64,000 bases of DNA. Origin: Caulobacter sp. 602-1 (GTDB lineage Bacteria; Pseudomonadota; Alphaproteobacteria; Caulobacterales; Caulobacteraceae). Numbering within the stretch: the stretch's first letter is position 1; every line of letters starts with the position of its first letter. Below, piece after piece: positions 47,235 to 57,400 of the stretch. The stretch covers positions 558,001-622,000 of the forward strand of contig NZ_RRYI01000002.1 of the NCBI RefSeq assembly GCF_003931565.1, given 5' to 3'. A program made the position numbers and the translations under genes. The notes under the pieces were generated by a model, which saw nothing but the letters and a program-made list of their open reading frames with translations, searched no databases and had not been told where the DNA came from.

Positions 47235-48352
47235 CCGACGCCACGTTCGAGGGCGCGGCCGCCCAGTCCGTCACCAAGGCGAAGAAGTCGCCGTTCTCGC
47301 GCAAGACCGTGCTGGCCGTGGGCGGGGCGATCATCGTGGCCGCCAGCGGCTCGGCCCTGATCGCCATGCCCAAAGGCGCGGTCTCGACCGACGCGGCCTA
47401 TGTCCAGGCCGACAGCTCCAGCGTGGCGCCCAAGGTGCGGGGCCTGGTCGCCCAAGTGCTGGTCGACCACAATCAGGCCGTCAAGCGGGGCGACGCCCTG
47501 GTCCGCATCGACCCCGAGGAGTTCGACGCCCGCGTGGCTTCCGCCGAAGCCGATGTCGGCAACGCCGAGGCCGCCGTCGCCAGCGCCCGCGCCGCCCTGA
47601 TCTCGCTGGACGCCGAGCAGCGGCTGGCCGGCTCCAATATCCGCGCCGCCCAGACCGCCATCGCGGCCGCCGACGCCGAGAATGTCCGCGCCCAGGCCGA
47701 CCGCAAGCGCTACGAGGATCTCGCCGACAGCGGCGCGGTGGCCCGACGTGACGTCGAGCGTTTCCGCGCCGCCGCCGTCGGGGCGCAGTCGTCCGCCGAC
47801 CGCAGCCGCGCCCAGCTCTCGGTCAGCCAGGACCAAGCCGCCGTCACCGCCGCCAAGCGCGCCACCCTGACGGCCAACCTGGCCCAGGCCGAGGCCGCGG
47901 TGGCCCGCGCCAGGGCCGCCTTGATCCTGGCCCGTCAGGACCAGAGCCACACCGTCATTGTCTCGCCGATAGACGGCGTGGTCGGCGACCGCCAGGCCGA
48001 GCCCGGCGACTATGTCCAGCCCGGCACGCGGCTGATGACCATCGTGCCGATCAAGGCGCTGTATGTCGTCGCCAACTTCAAGGAGACCCAGGTCGAGCGG
48101 ATGCTTCCCGGGCAGGCGGCGACGATCAAGGTCGACGCGCTGGGCGGCAAGGCGCTGAAGGGCCGCGTCGAGAGTTTCGCCCCGGGCTCGGGCTCTCAGT
48201 TTTCGCTGCTGCCGTTCGAGCCGGGCACGGGCAACTTCACCAAGATCGTCCAGCGCGTGCCGGTCCGCATCCGCCTGGATCCGGGTCAGGCCGACATCGC
48301 CCGCCTGCGGCCGGGCCTGTCGACGACCGTGAAAGTGAATCTGAAGAGCTAG
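47231..48352 (+). CDS. HlyD/EmrA-type membrane fusion protein
   Basis: This 373-residue adaptor has an N-terminal cytoplasmic tail, one transmembrane helix (about residues 27-47), and a lipoyl half-motif (AAYVQADSSSVAPKVRGLV and DHNQAVKRGDALVRID near 57-95). A long Ala-rich coiled-coil hairpin follows (about 97-225), then the second lipoyl half with VSPIDGVVGDRQAEPGDYV and a beta-barrel domain. It links the EmrB-like pump to an outer-membrane channel that is not encoded here. Its ATG overlaps the tetR stop. Its stop shares CTAG with the convergent AraC gene. Confidence 0.93.
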   Translation: MTDATFEGAAAQSVTKAKKSPFSRKTVLAVGGAIIVAASGSALIAMPKGAVSTDAAYVQADSSSVAPKVRGLVAQVLVDHNQAVKRGDALVRIDPEEFDARVASAEADVGNAEAAVASARAALISLDAEQRLAGSNIRAAQTAIAAADAENVRAQADRKRYEDLADSGAVARRDVERFRAAAVGAQSSADRSRAQLSVSQDQAAVTAAKRATLTANLAQAEAAVARARAALILARQDQSHTVIVSPIDGVVGDRQAEPGDYVQPGTRLMTIVPIKALYVVANFKETQVERMLPGQAATIKVDALGGKALKGRVESFAPGSGSQFSLLPFEPGTGNFTKIVQRVPVRIRLDPGQADIARLRPGLSTTVKVNLKS

Positions 48353-49371
48353 GCCTTGCGGCCGCGCGGACTGGCGCCGGTCCAGCGCTTGAAGGCGCGG
48401 GAGAAGGCGCTGGTTTCCGAGAAGCCGACCAGATAGGCGGTTTCGTTGACCGACAGCTTTTCCAGATAGGTCTCGGCCATCCGCCGCCGCAGATCGTCCA
48501 GCACCTGGTCGAAACCGACGCCTTCGGCCTTCAGGCGGCGGTAGAGAGTCTGGCGCGACAGGCCCAGGGCGGTGGCGACCGCGTCCATGGCCAGTTCGCC
48601 GGTGTGCAGCAGCGGGATCAGCAGGGCCTCGACCCGGCCGCGCGTGGTCTTGGATTGCTCCAGGCTGGCCAGCAGGGCGTCGGCATGGCCGTTGAACATG
48701 CCGAAGGCGTAGCGGTTGGGCCGCTGGATCGCGAGGTTCAGCCACGAAGGCTCGATCCGCAGGGCGTTCCAGGCCGCGCCGAAGGTGACGGGCGCGCGCA
48801 GCACCCGCTCGTACTCGGCGGCGTGGGCCGGGCGCGGACGGGTCAGGTGGACGGCGAGGGCGAAGGTGAAGTCCGGATAGTGCCGCGTCATCTCGCACGT
48901 GAAGCGAGCCAGGGCAGCCTCGATCAGCTCCGGAAAGTCCTCGGCGCAACGGTCCTCCAGCCAGAGTTCGCCATTGCGCGGCGTCAGCTGGAAGCGGGGA
49001 CCGTCCGAGACGCCATCGACTTCCACCACCAGGCGCGAGAAGCGGTTCAACTGCTTCAAGGCCCCGCCCATGGTGTCGGCCGCCTGGCAGATCAGGCCGA
49101 CGATCGAGATCTGCTCGAAGCGGGTGGCTTCCGGGAACTTCAGGGCCAGGGCCGGCTCGCCGGTCATCTCCTGGCCGGCGCGGTAGAGCGCCTTGTAGCG
49201 TTGCAGCGGGATGCGGGCGTCCTGGTCGGCGAAATCGGTCTCGGTGACGCCGGTTCGCTCCAGCAGCGCCGCGCGGTCCGCGCCCAGCGACGCCGCGAAC
49301 TCCAGCAGGCCCTTGAAGAACCCGCCCGACACCGTCGCTTGCACCACGCTTGCCTCGAGACTGATGGCCAT
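48349..49371 (-). CDS. AraC family transcriptional regulator
   Basis: This 340-residue protein has an N-terminal OruR/ArgR-type sensing domain (about residues 20-215) and a C-terminal pair of helix-turn-helix motifs with AMDAVATALGLSRQTLYRRL (about 258-277) and YLVGFSETSAFSRAFKRWTG near the end. The ligand and target are unknown. ATG 49371 is preferred; an in-frame extension to 49491 has no domain-like sequence and overlaps the divergent gene. Neighbours are the efflux adaptor (convergent) and a DUF2306 membrane protein (divergent). Confidence 0.88.
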   Translation of the reverse strand: MAISLEASVVQATVSGGFFKGLLEFAASLGADRAALLERTGVTETDFADQDARIPLQRYKALYRAGQEMTGEPALALKFPEATRFEQISIVGLICQAADTMGGALKQLNRFSRLVVEVDGVSDGPRFQLTPRNGELWLEDRCAEDFPELIEAALARFTCEMTRHYPDFTFALAVHLTRPRPAHAAEYERVLRAPVTFGAAWNALRIEPSWLNLAIQRPNRYAFGMFNGHADALLASLEQSKTTRGRVEALLIPLLHTGELAMDAVATALGLSRQTLYRRLKAEGVGFDQVLDDLRRRMAETYLEKLSVNETAYLVGFSETSAFSRAFKRWTGASPRGRKA

Positions 49372-49489
49372 GGCGCGAGCGGTAGCAGGGTGATCGCCAC
49401 GGTCAAGTTCGTGTCGCCGCGCGTCATGGCTTGGCTGGGCCGCGCTCTCTAAGCCTGCGGCCGAGGGATGCGTTGGCGAGTTCGTGCAC

Positions 49490-50284
49490 ATGGAGAAGAT
49501 CGCTGGCCGGGCGCTGAGCGTTTCGGCGACCGCGTGGTTCGTCGCCCTGGTCGCGGGGCTATGGGCGTTCGGAGTTTATATCGTCGGGCTCTACGGCGTG
49601 GGCGCCGTCACCGGAGACTGGGAGCGCTGGAACGCGGTGTTGCCGGCGGGACATGGCTACAATCATGGCGACACGGCCGGGAACCTTGCGCTGGGCGTCC
49701 ACCTGCTGATGGCGGTATTCGTGACCTTCGCCGGCTCGCTGCAACTGGTTCCGGGGATCCGCGGAAAAGCGCCGAGGTTTCACCGCTGGAACGGGCGGGC
49801 GTTCATCGTCGTGGCCTTCGCCATCGCGCTGTCGGGCCTGTTCATCGCCTTCACCCGGGGCGCGGTGGCCGGAACCTATATGGCGATCGGCAACATGCTG
49901 AACGCGGTGCTGCTGATGCTCTGCGCGGGCCAGGCGCTGCGGTTCGCGCGGAAGAGGCGGTTCGACCTACATGGACGCTGGGCGCTGCGGGCCTTCGTGC
50001 TGATGCTGGGCGTGTTCTTCTACCGCCTGGGCATGATGCTGTGGTTCGCCGCCAACCAGGGGCCGGTGGGGCACACCAAGGCGTTCGACGGACCGTTCGA
50101 CATCGCCCTGGCCTTCGGTCACGTGCTGGTCCCGGTCGCAATCCTGGAGCTCTACCTGCTGGCGCGAGACCGGGGCGGGGCTGGGGCCAAGCTGGCCATG
50201 GCGGGCGGCATGGCGGTGGTCACCCTGGCGACGGCGGCGGGCGGCGTCTTCGCCACCCTGGGACTGTGGTTGCCGCGTCTTTAG
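49490..50284 (+). CDS. DUF2306 family integral membrane protein
   Basis: This protein of 264 residues has about seven transmembrane helices. Histidines occur in GHGYNHGDTAG, LALGVHLL and PRFHRWNGRAF. The block PGIRGKAPRFHRWNGR followed by a helix is the DUF2306 signature, and the spaced His residues resemble cytochrome b561-like heme ligands. Function is unknown. ATG 49490 is taken; a GTG two codons upstream is also possible. It is divergent from the AraC gene, which may regulate it. Confidence 0.75.
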   Translation: MEKIAGRALSVSATAWFVALVAGLWAFGVYIVGLYGVGAVTGDWERWNAVLPAGHGYNHGDTAGNLALGVHLLMAVFVTFAGSLQLVPGIRGKAPRFHRWNGRAFIVVAFAIALSGLFIAFTRGAVAGTYMAIGNMLNAVLLMLCAGQALRFARKRRFDLHGRWALRAFVLMLGVFFYRLGMMLWFAANQGPVGHTKAFDGPFDIALAFGHVLVPVAILELYLLARDRGGAGAKLAMAGGMAVVTLATAAGGVFATLGLWLPRL

Positions 50285-50391
50285 GCACAGGCTCCGTTTC
50301 AGTTTTCCTGGGGGCGACCACCGAAAAACCTCGCTCGTAAATCCCACCGTGCGGCACGACATTCCATCCTCACCTTTGTCGAGGATCGCGC

Positions 50392-51735
50392 ATGGCCGTC
50401 GCCCAGCCGAAGAGCAGCCGTTTCATCAGCGGGTTCGGAGTCCAGGTCCTGGTCGCCATGGCTCTGGGCCTCGGGCTGGGCCTGCTGGCCCGCAACCTGG
50501 GACCGGGCGAAGGCCAGGCGGGCTACGCCCTGGCCGAGACCTTGCACCAGGTTGGCGCGATCTTCGTCCAGCTGCTGCGCGTGCTGGTGCCGCCGCTGGT
50601 GTTCACGGCTATCGTCGCCTCGATCGCCAACATCGCCCAGCTGCAGAACGCCGCGCGCCTGGTCTGGCGGACCCTGTTCTGGTTCGCGGTCACCGCCCTG
50701 ATCGCCGTGCTGATCGGTATCGCGCTGGGTTTGATCCTGCAGCCGGGCCTGCACACCACGGTCGAGGCCGCAGCTGCCAAGGCTCCCAAGACCCATGGCT
50801 CGTGGCTGGACTTCCTGACCGGCCTGGTCCCCGCCAATATCCTTGGCCTGGCCGCCTCGACCAAGATCACTGAGGGCGCGGCGACCACGGGCCTGTCGTT
50901 CAACGTGCTGCAGATCGTGGTCATCTCGCTGGTCACAGGCGTCGCGGCCCTGAAGGTCGGCGAGGCGGGCGAGGCCTTCCTGAAGTTCAACGCCTCGGCC
51001 CTGGCGATCGTGCGCAAGGTGCTGTGGTGGGTGATCCGCCTGACTCCGATCGGCACCGTCGGCCTGTTCGGCAACGCCGTGGCGCAGTACGGCTGGACGA
51101 CGCTGGGTCAGCTCGGCGCCTTCACCGGCGCGATCTATATCGGCCTGGCCCTGGTGCTGCTGGTGGTCTACCCGACAATCCTGGCCCTGAACGGTCTCAA
51201 CCCGATCAAGTTCTTCCAGGGCGCCTGGCCGGCGATCCAGCTGGGCTTCGTCTCGCGCTCGTCGGTCGGCACACTGCCTGTGACCGAGGCCGTGACCGAG
51301 ACCAGCCTGGGCGTGCCGCGCGCCTACGCCGCCTTCGCCGTGCCGTTCGGCGCGACCACCAAGATGGACGGCTGCGCGGCCATCTATCCGGCGATCTCGG
51401 CGATCTTCGTGGCGCAGTTCTTCGGCGTGCACCTGGCTTGGTCGGACTACTTCCTGATCGTCTTCGTCTCGGTGATCGGCTCGGCCGCCACGGCGGGCCT
51501 GACCGGCGCGACGGTGATGCTGACCCTGACCCTGTCGACCCTGGGCCTGCCCCTGGAAGGCGTGGGCCTGCTGCTGGCCATCGACCCGATCCTGGACATG
51601 GGCCGCACGGCCGTGAACGTCGCCGGCCAGGTGCTGGTCCCGACCATCGTGGCCAAGCGCGAAGGGATCCTGGACCTTGAGACCTACAACACCGCTCGCG
51701 TTCCGGCCGAGACGGTCCTGCATCCCGCCGAATAG
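50392..51735 (+). CDS. Dicarboxylate/amino acid:cation symporter (DAACS/SDF)
   Basis: This 447-residue transporter matches the glutamate/C4-dicarboxylate symporter family. The helical-hairpin 1 serine-rich motif is in SRSSVGTLPVTEAV, followed by VPFGATTKMDGCA in TM7 (the usual N-M-D-G motif reads K-M-D-G here) and DPILDMGRTAVNVAG near the end, with the D-x-x-x-x-x-x-N substrate site. It imports dicarboxylates or acidic amino acids with Na+ or H+. Start is ATG 50392. It lies between the DUF2306 and GH3 genes as a single gene. Confidence 0.92.
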   Translation: MAVAQPKSSRFISGFGVQVLVAMALGLGLGLLARNLGPGEGQAGYALAETLHQVGAIFVQLLRVLVPPLVFTAIVASIANIAQLQNAARLVWRTLFWFAVTALIAVLIGIALGLILQPGLHTTVEAAAAKAPKTHGSWLDFLTGLVPANILGLAASTKITEGAATTGLSFNVLQIVVISLVTGVAALKVGEAGEAFLKFNASALAIVRKVLWWVIRLTPIGTVGLFGNAVAQYGWTTLGQLGAFTGAIYIGLALVLLVVYPTILALNGLNPIKFFQGAWPAIQLGFVSRSSVGTLPVTEAVTETSLGVPRAYAAFAVPFGATTKMDGCAAIYPAISAIFVAQFFGVHLAWSDYFLIVFVSVIGSAATAGLTGATVMLTLTLSTLGLPLEGVGLLLAIDPILDMGRTAVNVAGQVLVPTIVAKREGILDLETYNTARVPAETVLHPAE

Positions 51736-51806
51736 GCGAGCGCGGTTGCGCCAGGACGCTTTAGCGGCAATTTTGCCGGCCTCGTGAAGCGTCCCCGGGG
51801 GATTCC

Positions 51807-54110
51807 ATGGCTTTGAAGACGACGAACGGCGGCCCCCGGGGGCCAAGCCGGCGCGCCTTCCTGTCCGGCGCCACGGCCCTGTCGGGCCTCGCCGTCACCG
51901 CCCCCCGCGCCTTCGCCCGGGCCTCGGATCGCGTCGAAGGGCTGCTGGCCCAGATGACGGTCGAGGAGAAGGCCGGCCAGCTGTCGTGCTTCGCCGACAT
52001 GATCCGGCCGCCGATCGGCGACATGAACCCGCTGGTCAATATCCGCAACGCCCAGATCCTGCTGGCGGAGGTCAAGGCCGGCCGAATCGGCGCGCTGTTC
52101 AACGGCGTCGGCGCCCAGGCTGCGCGCGACACCCAGAAGGCCGCGATCGAGGGCTCCCGCCTGAAGATCCCGCTGCTGTTCGCCGCCGACGTGATCCACG
52201 GCTTCCGCACCGTGTTCCCGATCCCGCTGGGCGAGACCGCCAGTTTCGACCCGCACCTGGCCGAGCGCACCGCCCGCGCCACCGCCCTGGAGGCGACGGC
52301 CTCGGGCCTGCACTGGACCTTCGCGCCGATGGTCGACGTCGCCCGGGATCAACGGTGGGGCCGGGTGGCGGAAGGGGCGGGCGAGGACGTCTATCTGGGC
52401 GAGGTGATGGCCGCCGCCCGCGTGCGTGGTTTCCAGGGCAAGGACCTGAAGGCCGACGACAGTCTGCTGGCCACGCCCAAGCACTTCGCCGCCTATGGCG
52501 CGGTGACGGCCGGCCTGGAATACAACTCCGTCGAGGTCTCGGACGCGACCTTGCGTGAGATCCACCTGCCGCCGTTCCAGGCCGCTTTCGCGGCCGGGGC
52601 CCTGACGACCATGTCGGCCTTCAACGACGTCAACGGGATCCCGGCCACGGCCAACAAGATGCTGCTGACCGACATTCTGCGCGGTGAGTGGGGTTTCAAG
52701 GGCGTGGTCGTCTCGGACTACACGGCCGACCAGGAACTGGTGGCTCACGGTTTCGCCGCCGACGACCGCGACGCCGCCCGCCTGGCGATCCTGGCCGGGG
52801 TCGACATGAGCATGCAGAGCGGCCTCTACAACCGCTACCTGCCGGAACTGGTCGCCTCGGGAGCCGTGCCGATGGCCACGGTCGACGCGGCCGTGCGCCG
52901 GGTGCTGGCCCTGAAGGAGGCGATCGGTCTTTTCGACAATCCCTACCGCTCGCTGGACCCCCGCGCGGAGGCGCAGCGAACCGCCACGCCCGCCTTGCGC
53001 GCCCTGAGCCGCGAGGCCGGCGCGCGCTCGATCGTGCTGCTGAAGAACGACGGCGCCCTGCTGCCTCTGTCCAAGGCCGGCAAGCGTCTGGCCCTGATCG
53101 GTCCGTTCGCCGACGACCGCGACAATGTGCTGGGGGCCTGGGGCGGATTCTTCGCCGACCGCCGCCTTAACGTCGATCTGGCCACCGGCCTTCGCGCCCA
53201 ACTGGTCGACCCGGGGAGCCTGATCGTCGAGCGCGGCTGCGAGGTCGAGACCACCATCGCCGGCGGCTTCGAGCGCGCGGTCGCCGCGGCTCAAGCCGCT
53301 GACATCGTCCTGCTGGCCGTCGGCGAAAGCCAGGACATGACCGGCGAGGCCAAGTCGCGCACCGATATCCGCATCCCGCCGGTCCAGCAGCGCCTGGCCG
53401 AGGCGATCGCCGCGACGGGCAAGCCGGTCGTCGTGCTGCTGCGCCACGGCCGCGCCATTCAGCTGGAGGGCGTGGTCCGCGACGCCCCGGCCATCCTGGC
53501 GACCTGGTTCCTGGGCAGCGAGATGGGCAACGCCGTGGCCGATGTGCTGTTCGGCGTGGTGAACCCCTCGGGCCGACTTCCGGTCAGCTTCCCGATCGAC
53601 AGCGGCCAGGAGCCGTTCTTCTACAACGGCCGCACCACCGGCCGCCCGGCCCCAGTCGATCCGAACGGCCAGGAGTACAAGGCGCGCTGGCGCTCGATCC
53701 GCAACGACGCGCTCTATCCGTTCGGCTTCGGGCTCAGCTACACGCGCTTCGACATCACCGATATGAAGCTGTCGACGGCGCGGCTGGGGTGGACCGACAC
53801 GCTGCATATCACCGCCAAGGTCAGGAACAGCGGCAATCTGCACGGCGACCACGTCGTCCAGCTTTATATCCGCGATCGGGTCGCCAGCCGCACCCGGCCG
53901 GTGCGCGAGCTGAAGGGCTTCCAGCGCGTCTCCCTGGCTCCTGGAGCCGAGCGCGAGGTGCGGTTCGAGCTGAAGCGTGAGAACCTGATGTTCGTCGGCG
54001 ACAACGATTACTGGATCGCCGAGCCGGGAATGTTCGACGTCTGGCTGGCCAATTCCGCCGTCGACGGCCTGATGGCCAGTTTCGAGCTGCTAGGGGCCGG
54101 CCAGGGTTGA
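51807..54110 (+). CDS. Glycoside hydrolase family 3 beta-glucosidase (BglX-like), Tat-exported
   Basis: This 767-residue precursor has the twin-arginine motif SRRAFLSG (about residue 12) and a signal sequence ending PRAFA. The GH3 N-domain contains KHFAAYG and NDVNGIPATANKMLL, with the nucleophile Asp304 in VVVSDYTA. The C-domain starts near 405 (SIVLLKNDGALLPLS), and a fibronectin III-like end domain has VVQLYIRDRVAS and PVRELKGFQRV. It should release glucose or xylose from beta-linked oligosaccharides in the periplasm. It fits with the FucP-type sugar carrier upstream, though no shared operator was seen here. Confidence 0.94.
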   Translation: MALKTTNGGPRGPSRRAFLSGATALSGLAVTAPRAFARASDRVEGLLAQMTVEEKAGQLSCFADMIRPPIGDMNPLVNIRNAQILLAEVKAGRIGALFNGVGAQAARDTQKAAIEGSRLKIPLLFAADVIHGFRTVFPIPLGETASFDPHLAERTARATALEATASGLHWTFAPMVDVARDQRWGRVAEGAGEDVYLGEVMAAARVRGFQGKDLKADDSLLATPKHFAAYGAVTAGLEYNSVEVSDATLREIHLPPFQAAFAAGALTTMSAFNDVNGIPATANKMLLTDILRGEWGFKGVVVSDYTADQELVAHGFAADDRDAARLAILAGVDMSMQSGLYNRYLPELVASGAVPMATVDAAVRRVLALKEAIGLFDNPYRSLDPRAEAQRTATPALRALSREAGARSIVLLKNDGALLPLSKAGKRLALIGPFADDRDNVLGAWGGFFADRRLNVDLATGLRAQLVDPGSLIVERGCEVETTIAGGFERAVAAAQAADIVLLAVGESQDMTGEAKSRTDIRIPPVQQRLAEAIAATGKPVVVLLRHGRAIQLEGVVRDAPAILATWFLGSEMGNAVADVLFGVVNPSGRLPVSFPIDSGQEPFFYNGRTTGRPAPVDPNGQEYKARWRSIRNDALYPFGFGLSYTRFDITDMKLSTARLGWTDTLHITAKVRNSGNLHGDHVVQLYIRDRVASRTRPVRELKGFQRVSLAPGAEREVRFELKRENLMFVGDNDYWIAEPGMFDVWLANSAVDGLMASFELLGAGQG

Positions 54111-54485
54111 ACCCGAATCGGTGACGTTAGGAGTTTGGGCCTAAAAGCGGCCGACGCTTCGCTTCAAAGCATTCGCGTTAAGCGCGCGCTAAGCTTGACG
54201 TCGCCTGTCCAGGCGCTGTGAGCGGGCGGCGCAACGCGAAGCCAACACCTTACTTCATAAGGCTTATGCGCGCTTCCGGCGGGCCGAAATATAGGCGCGC
54301 CCGTAAACTCGCGTGGCATGTATAGCGCTGCGTCGGCATGTCTCGTTGAAAGGACTTGGAAAGGAAATATGGTTACCGGAATCGGGCCATAGTCTGGCTT
54401 GTCGCGGGGCGCTTGAGTTTTGGGGGGCGTCTCCATGGTTTGCGTCCGGGCGCGCAGGTGCGTGTCGGCCAGCAAGGGTGGGTGA
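54111..54485. other. 375-base upstream region of the giant repeat protein gene
   Basis: No gene is seen. There are two GANTC sites (54115-54119, 54379-54383), a CtrA-like TTAA-N7-CTAA (54178-54192, one base off TTAA-N7-TTAA), and TGGCATGTATAGCGCT (54314-54329), which keeps the GG-N10-GC spacing of sigma-54 promoters but is otherwise a poor match. The end AAGGGTGGGTGA precedes ATG 54486. These are hints of cell-cycle or late-flagellar-type control, each weak alone. Confidence 0.35.
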
Positions 54486-57400
54486 ATGTCGATCTCGAGC
54501 CTTTCTGCAGCGCAGATCTCGAACCTCTCGATCACGGCGATCCAGGGGCTGTCCACAACCGACATCCAGTCCCTAAACGGGTCCCAGATCGCCGCGATCA
54601 GCGCGACGGGGATCGGCGCGCTTGCCGACACCCAGGTCGCCGCGCTCAGCGCGACCCAGGTCAAGGCGCTCACCACCACTCAGATCCCGAAGTTCGCGAC
54701 ATCGGTGGTCTTCGACGTCACCCAGCTGACGCAGCTCTCGACCAACCAGGTTTCGGCGCTTACCTCGACCCAGCTTGCGGCCCTCGATGTGTCGCATATC
54801 GCCAGCCTCGGCTCGACGCAGATCGGCGCCCTGTCGGCGACGAACTTCTCGGGCCTGGTCGGCACGCAGATCGCCGCCCTGAGCCAGGATCAGATCAAGG
54901 GCGTCAGCGTCGCCCAGGCGAAGGGGCTGACCGTCGGCGACGTCGGCGAACTGGTCGGCACCCAGATCGCCGCCCTTGGCGTGGATCGCGTCGCGGCGCT
55001 GTCGACCACCAACGTGTCGGCCCTCGACGCCAGCCAGATGGCGTCGCTGACCACCACCCAGATCGCCGGCCTGGCCGCCGCGCAGATCAAGAGCCTGACC
55101 GCCACCGATGTCGGCGAGATGTCGACGACGCAGGTCGGCGCGCTCTCGGCGGCTCAGCTCGGCGCGCTCACCGTCGCCAGCTTCTCGGCCCTGGCCGACA
55201 CGCAGATGGCCGTGCTGACGACGACGCAGATCAAGGGCGTCACCACCGACCAGATCAAGGGCATGACGGTCACCGACGTCGGTGAGCTGTCCTCGACCCA
55301 GATCGGCGGCCTCAGCGTCGCTCAGCTTGGCGCCCTGACCACGGGCCAGGCCGCGACGCTTTCGACCGACCAGATCGGGGTACTAGCCTCGACCCAGGTC
55401 GCGGCCCTGTCGACCTCCGCCTTCGCGGCCCTGAACGCCACCCAGGTCGGCGGCCTGACCGAGAACCAGATCAAGGGCCTGACGGCCCAGCAGATGTCCG
55501 CCCTGAGCGTCGGCGACGTCGGCGAGCTGACCTCCACGCAGGTCGGCTTCCTGAGCGCGACCCAGCTAGGCGCGCTGACCACCGGCGCGTTCTCGGCCCT
55601 GGACGCCACGCAGGTGGCGGCGTTGTCGACGAGCCAGATCAAGGGTCTGACGGCCAACCAGCTGAAGGCCCTGACGACCACCGACATCGGCGAGCTGACG
55701 ACGACCCAGATCGGCTCCCTGGCGAACAGCCAGTTGGCCGCCATCACCTCCACCAACATCTCGGCCCTGGCCGACACCCAGGTGGCGGCGCTGACGACGA
55801 CTCAGATCAAGGGGCTGACGGCCGATCAGCTGAAGGGGCTAAGCGCCGCCGATGTCGGCGAACTGTCCACGACCCAGGTCGAGGCCCTGCTGCCGACCCA
55901 ACTGGGCTCGCTGACGGCGGCCGCCTTCTCGGCCCTGGCCGACACCCAGGTCGCAAGGCTGAACAACAGCCAGATCGCTGGGATCAGCGCGACCCAGATC
56001 CGCGGCATGACGGTCACCGACATCGGTGAGCTGTCCTCGACCCAGGTCGGCGCCCTGACGGCCGCCCAGGTCGGCGTCCTGGCCACCACCCAGGCGCAGG
56101 CGCTGACGACCACCCAGATCGGCGGCCTCAGCTCGACTCAGTTGGGCGCGGTCAGCACGACCAATCTGACTTTGATGGACGCCACGCAGCTGGGCGCTCT
56201 GACCACGACCCAGCTCAAAGGCCTGACCGCCCAGCAGGTGGGGGCCCTGACCGTGGCCAATGTCGGCAATCTGGCCGACACTCAGATCGGCGGGCTCTCG
56301 TCGACCCAGTTGGGCGCGATCTCGACGACCAGCTTCTCCGCGTTGAGCGCCACCCAGGTCTCGCTGATCAACGAAACCCAGATCAAGGGCCTGACGGCCA
56401 ACCAGATCAAGGCGCTGACGACCACCGATGTGGGCGAGCTTTCGACCACCCAGGTCGCCTCCCTGACGACCGCCCAGCTGGGCGCGATGTCCACGACCAA
56501 TCTTTCGGCGCTCAACGCCGCCCAGATGGCGGCCCTGACCGAGACCCAGGTGAAGGGTCTGACGGCCGATCAGCTGAAGAACCTGACGACCACCGACATC
56601 GGCGAGCTGACCACCACCCAGGTCAAGGCGCTGAGCGCCGACCAGATCAAGAACCTGAGCACGGCCGCCGTCTCGGCGATGGTCGACACCCAGGTCGCGG
56701 TGCTGAGCAGCACGCAGGTGAGGGGTCTGTCCGCGGCCCAGCTGCAGGCCATGACGGCCAGCGACATCGCCGAACTGGCCGATACCCAGATCGGCGCCCT
56801 GGCGACCTCGCAGCTGTCGGCTCTGAACCTGACCAACGTGAAGAGCCTTTCGACGGCTCAGCTGAGTCAGCTGACCGCCACGCAGGTCGGTGCGCTGTCG
56901 GCGACGAACTTCGCGGCCCTGGACGCCACGCAAGTCGGCTCGCTCACCGAGAGCCAGGTGAAAGGCCTGACCAGCGCTCAACTGGCCGCTCTTACGGCCG
57001 CCGATATCGGCGAGCTGGCCGCGACCCAGGTCGGCGCCCTGAGCGCGGCCCAGGTCGGCGCCCTGACGGCGACGGCTTTCACCGCGCTGAACGCGACCCA
57101 GACGGCGGCCCTCACGACCACGCAGATGAAGGGACTGACCTCTTCGCAGCTGAAGGCCCTGTCGATCACCGACATCGGCGACCTGGCCGACACCCAGATC
57201 GGCGCCCTGACGGCGACCCAGCTGGGCTCCATGACCTCGATGGGTTTCTCGGCCCTGAGCGCCACCCAGATGGCGCAGATCTCGACGGGCCAGATCAAGG
57301 GCCTGACGGCTGATCAGCTGAAGAACCTGACTGTCACCGACATCGGCGAACTGTCGACCACGCAGGTCTCGGCCCTGACGGCCGACCAGATCAAGAACCT

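Noticed and set aside
54314-54329. Sigma-54 promoter upstream of the giant repeat gene
   Set aside because: GG and GC have the right 10-base spacing, but the TTGC block is absent and a purine position is wrong. Kept only as a hint in the upstream-region entry.
54513-55285. A second plus-strand frame over the first repeats with RRPGRRA-type sequence
   Set aside because: It is a +1 shadow of the octad repeats and ends where the repeat sequence changes; no ribosome site.
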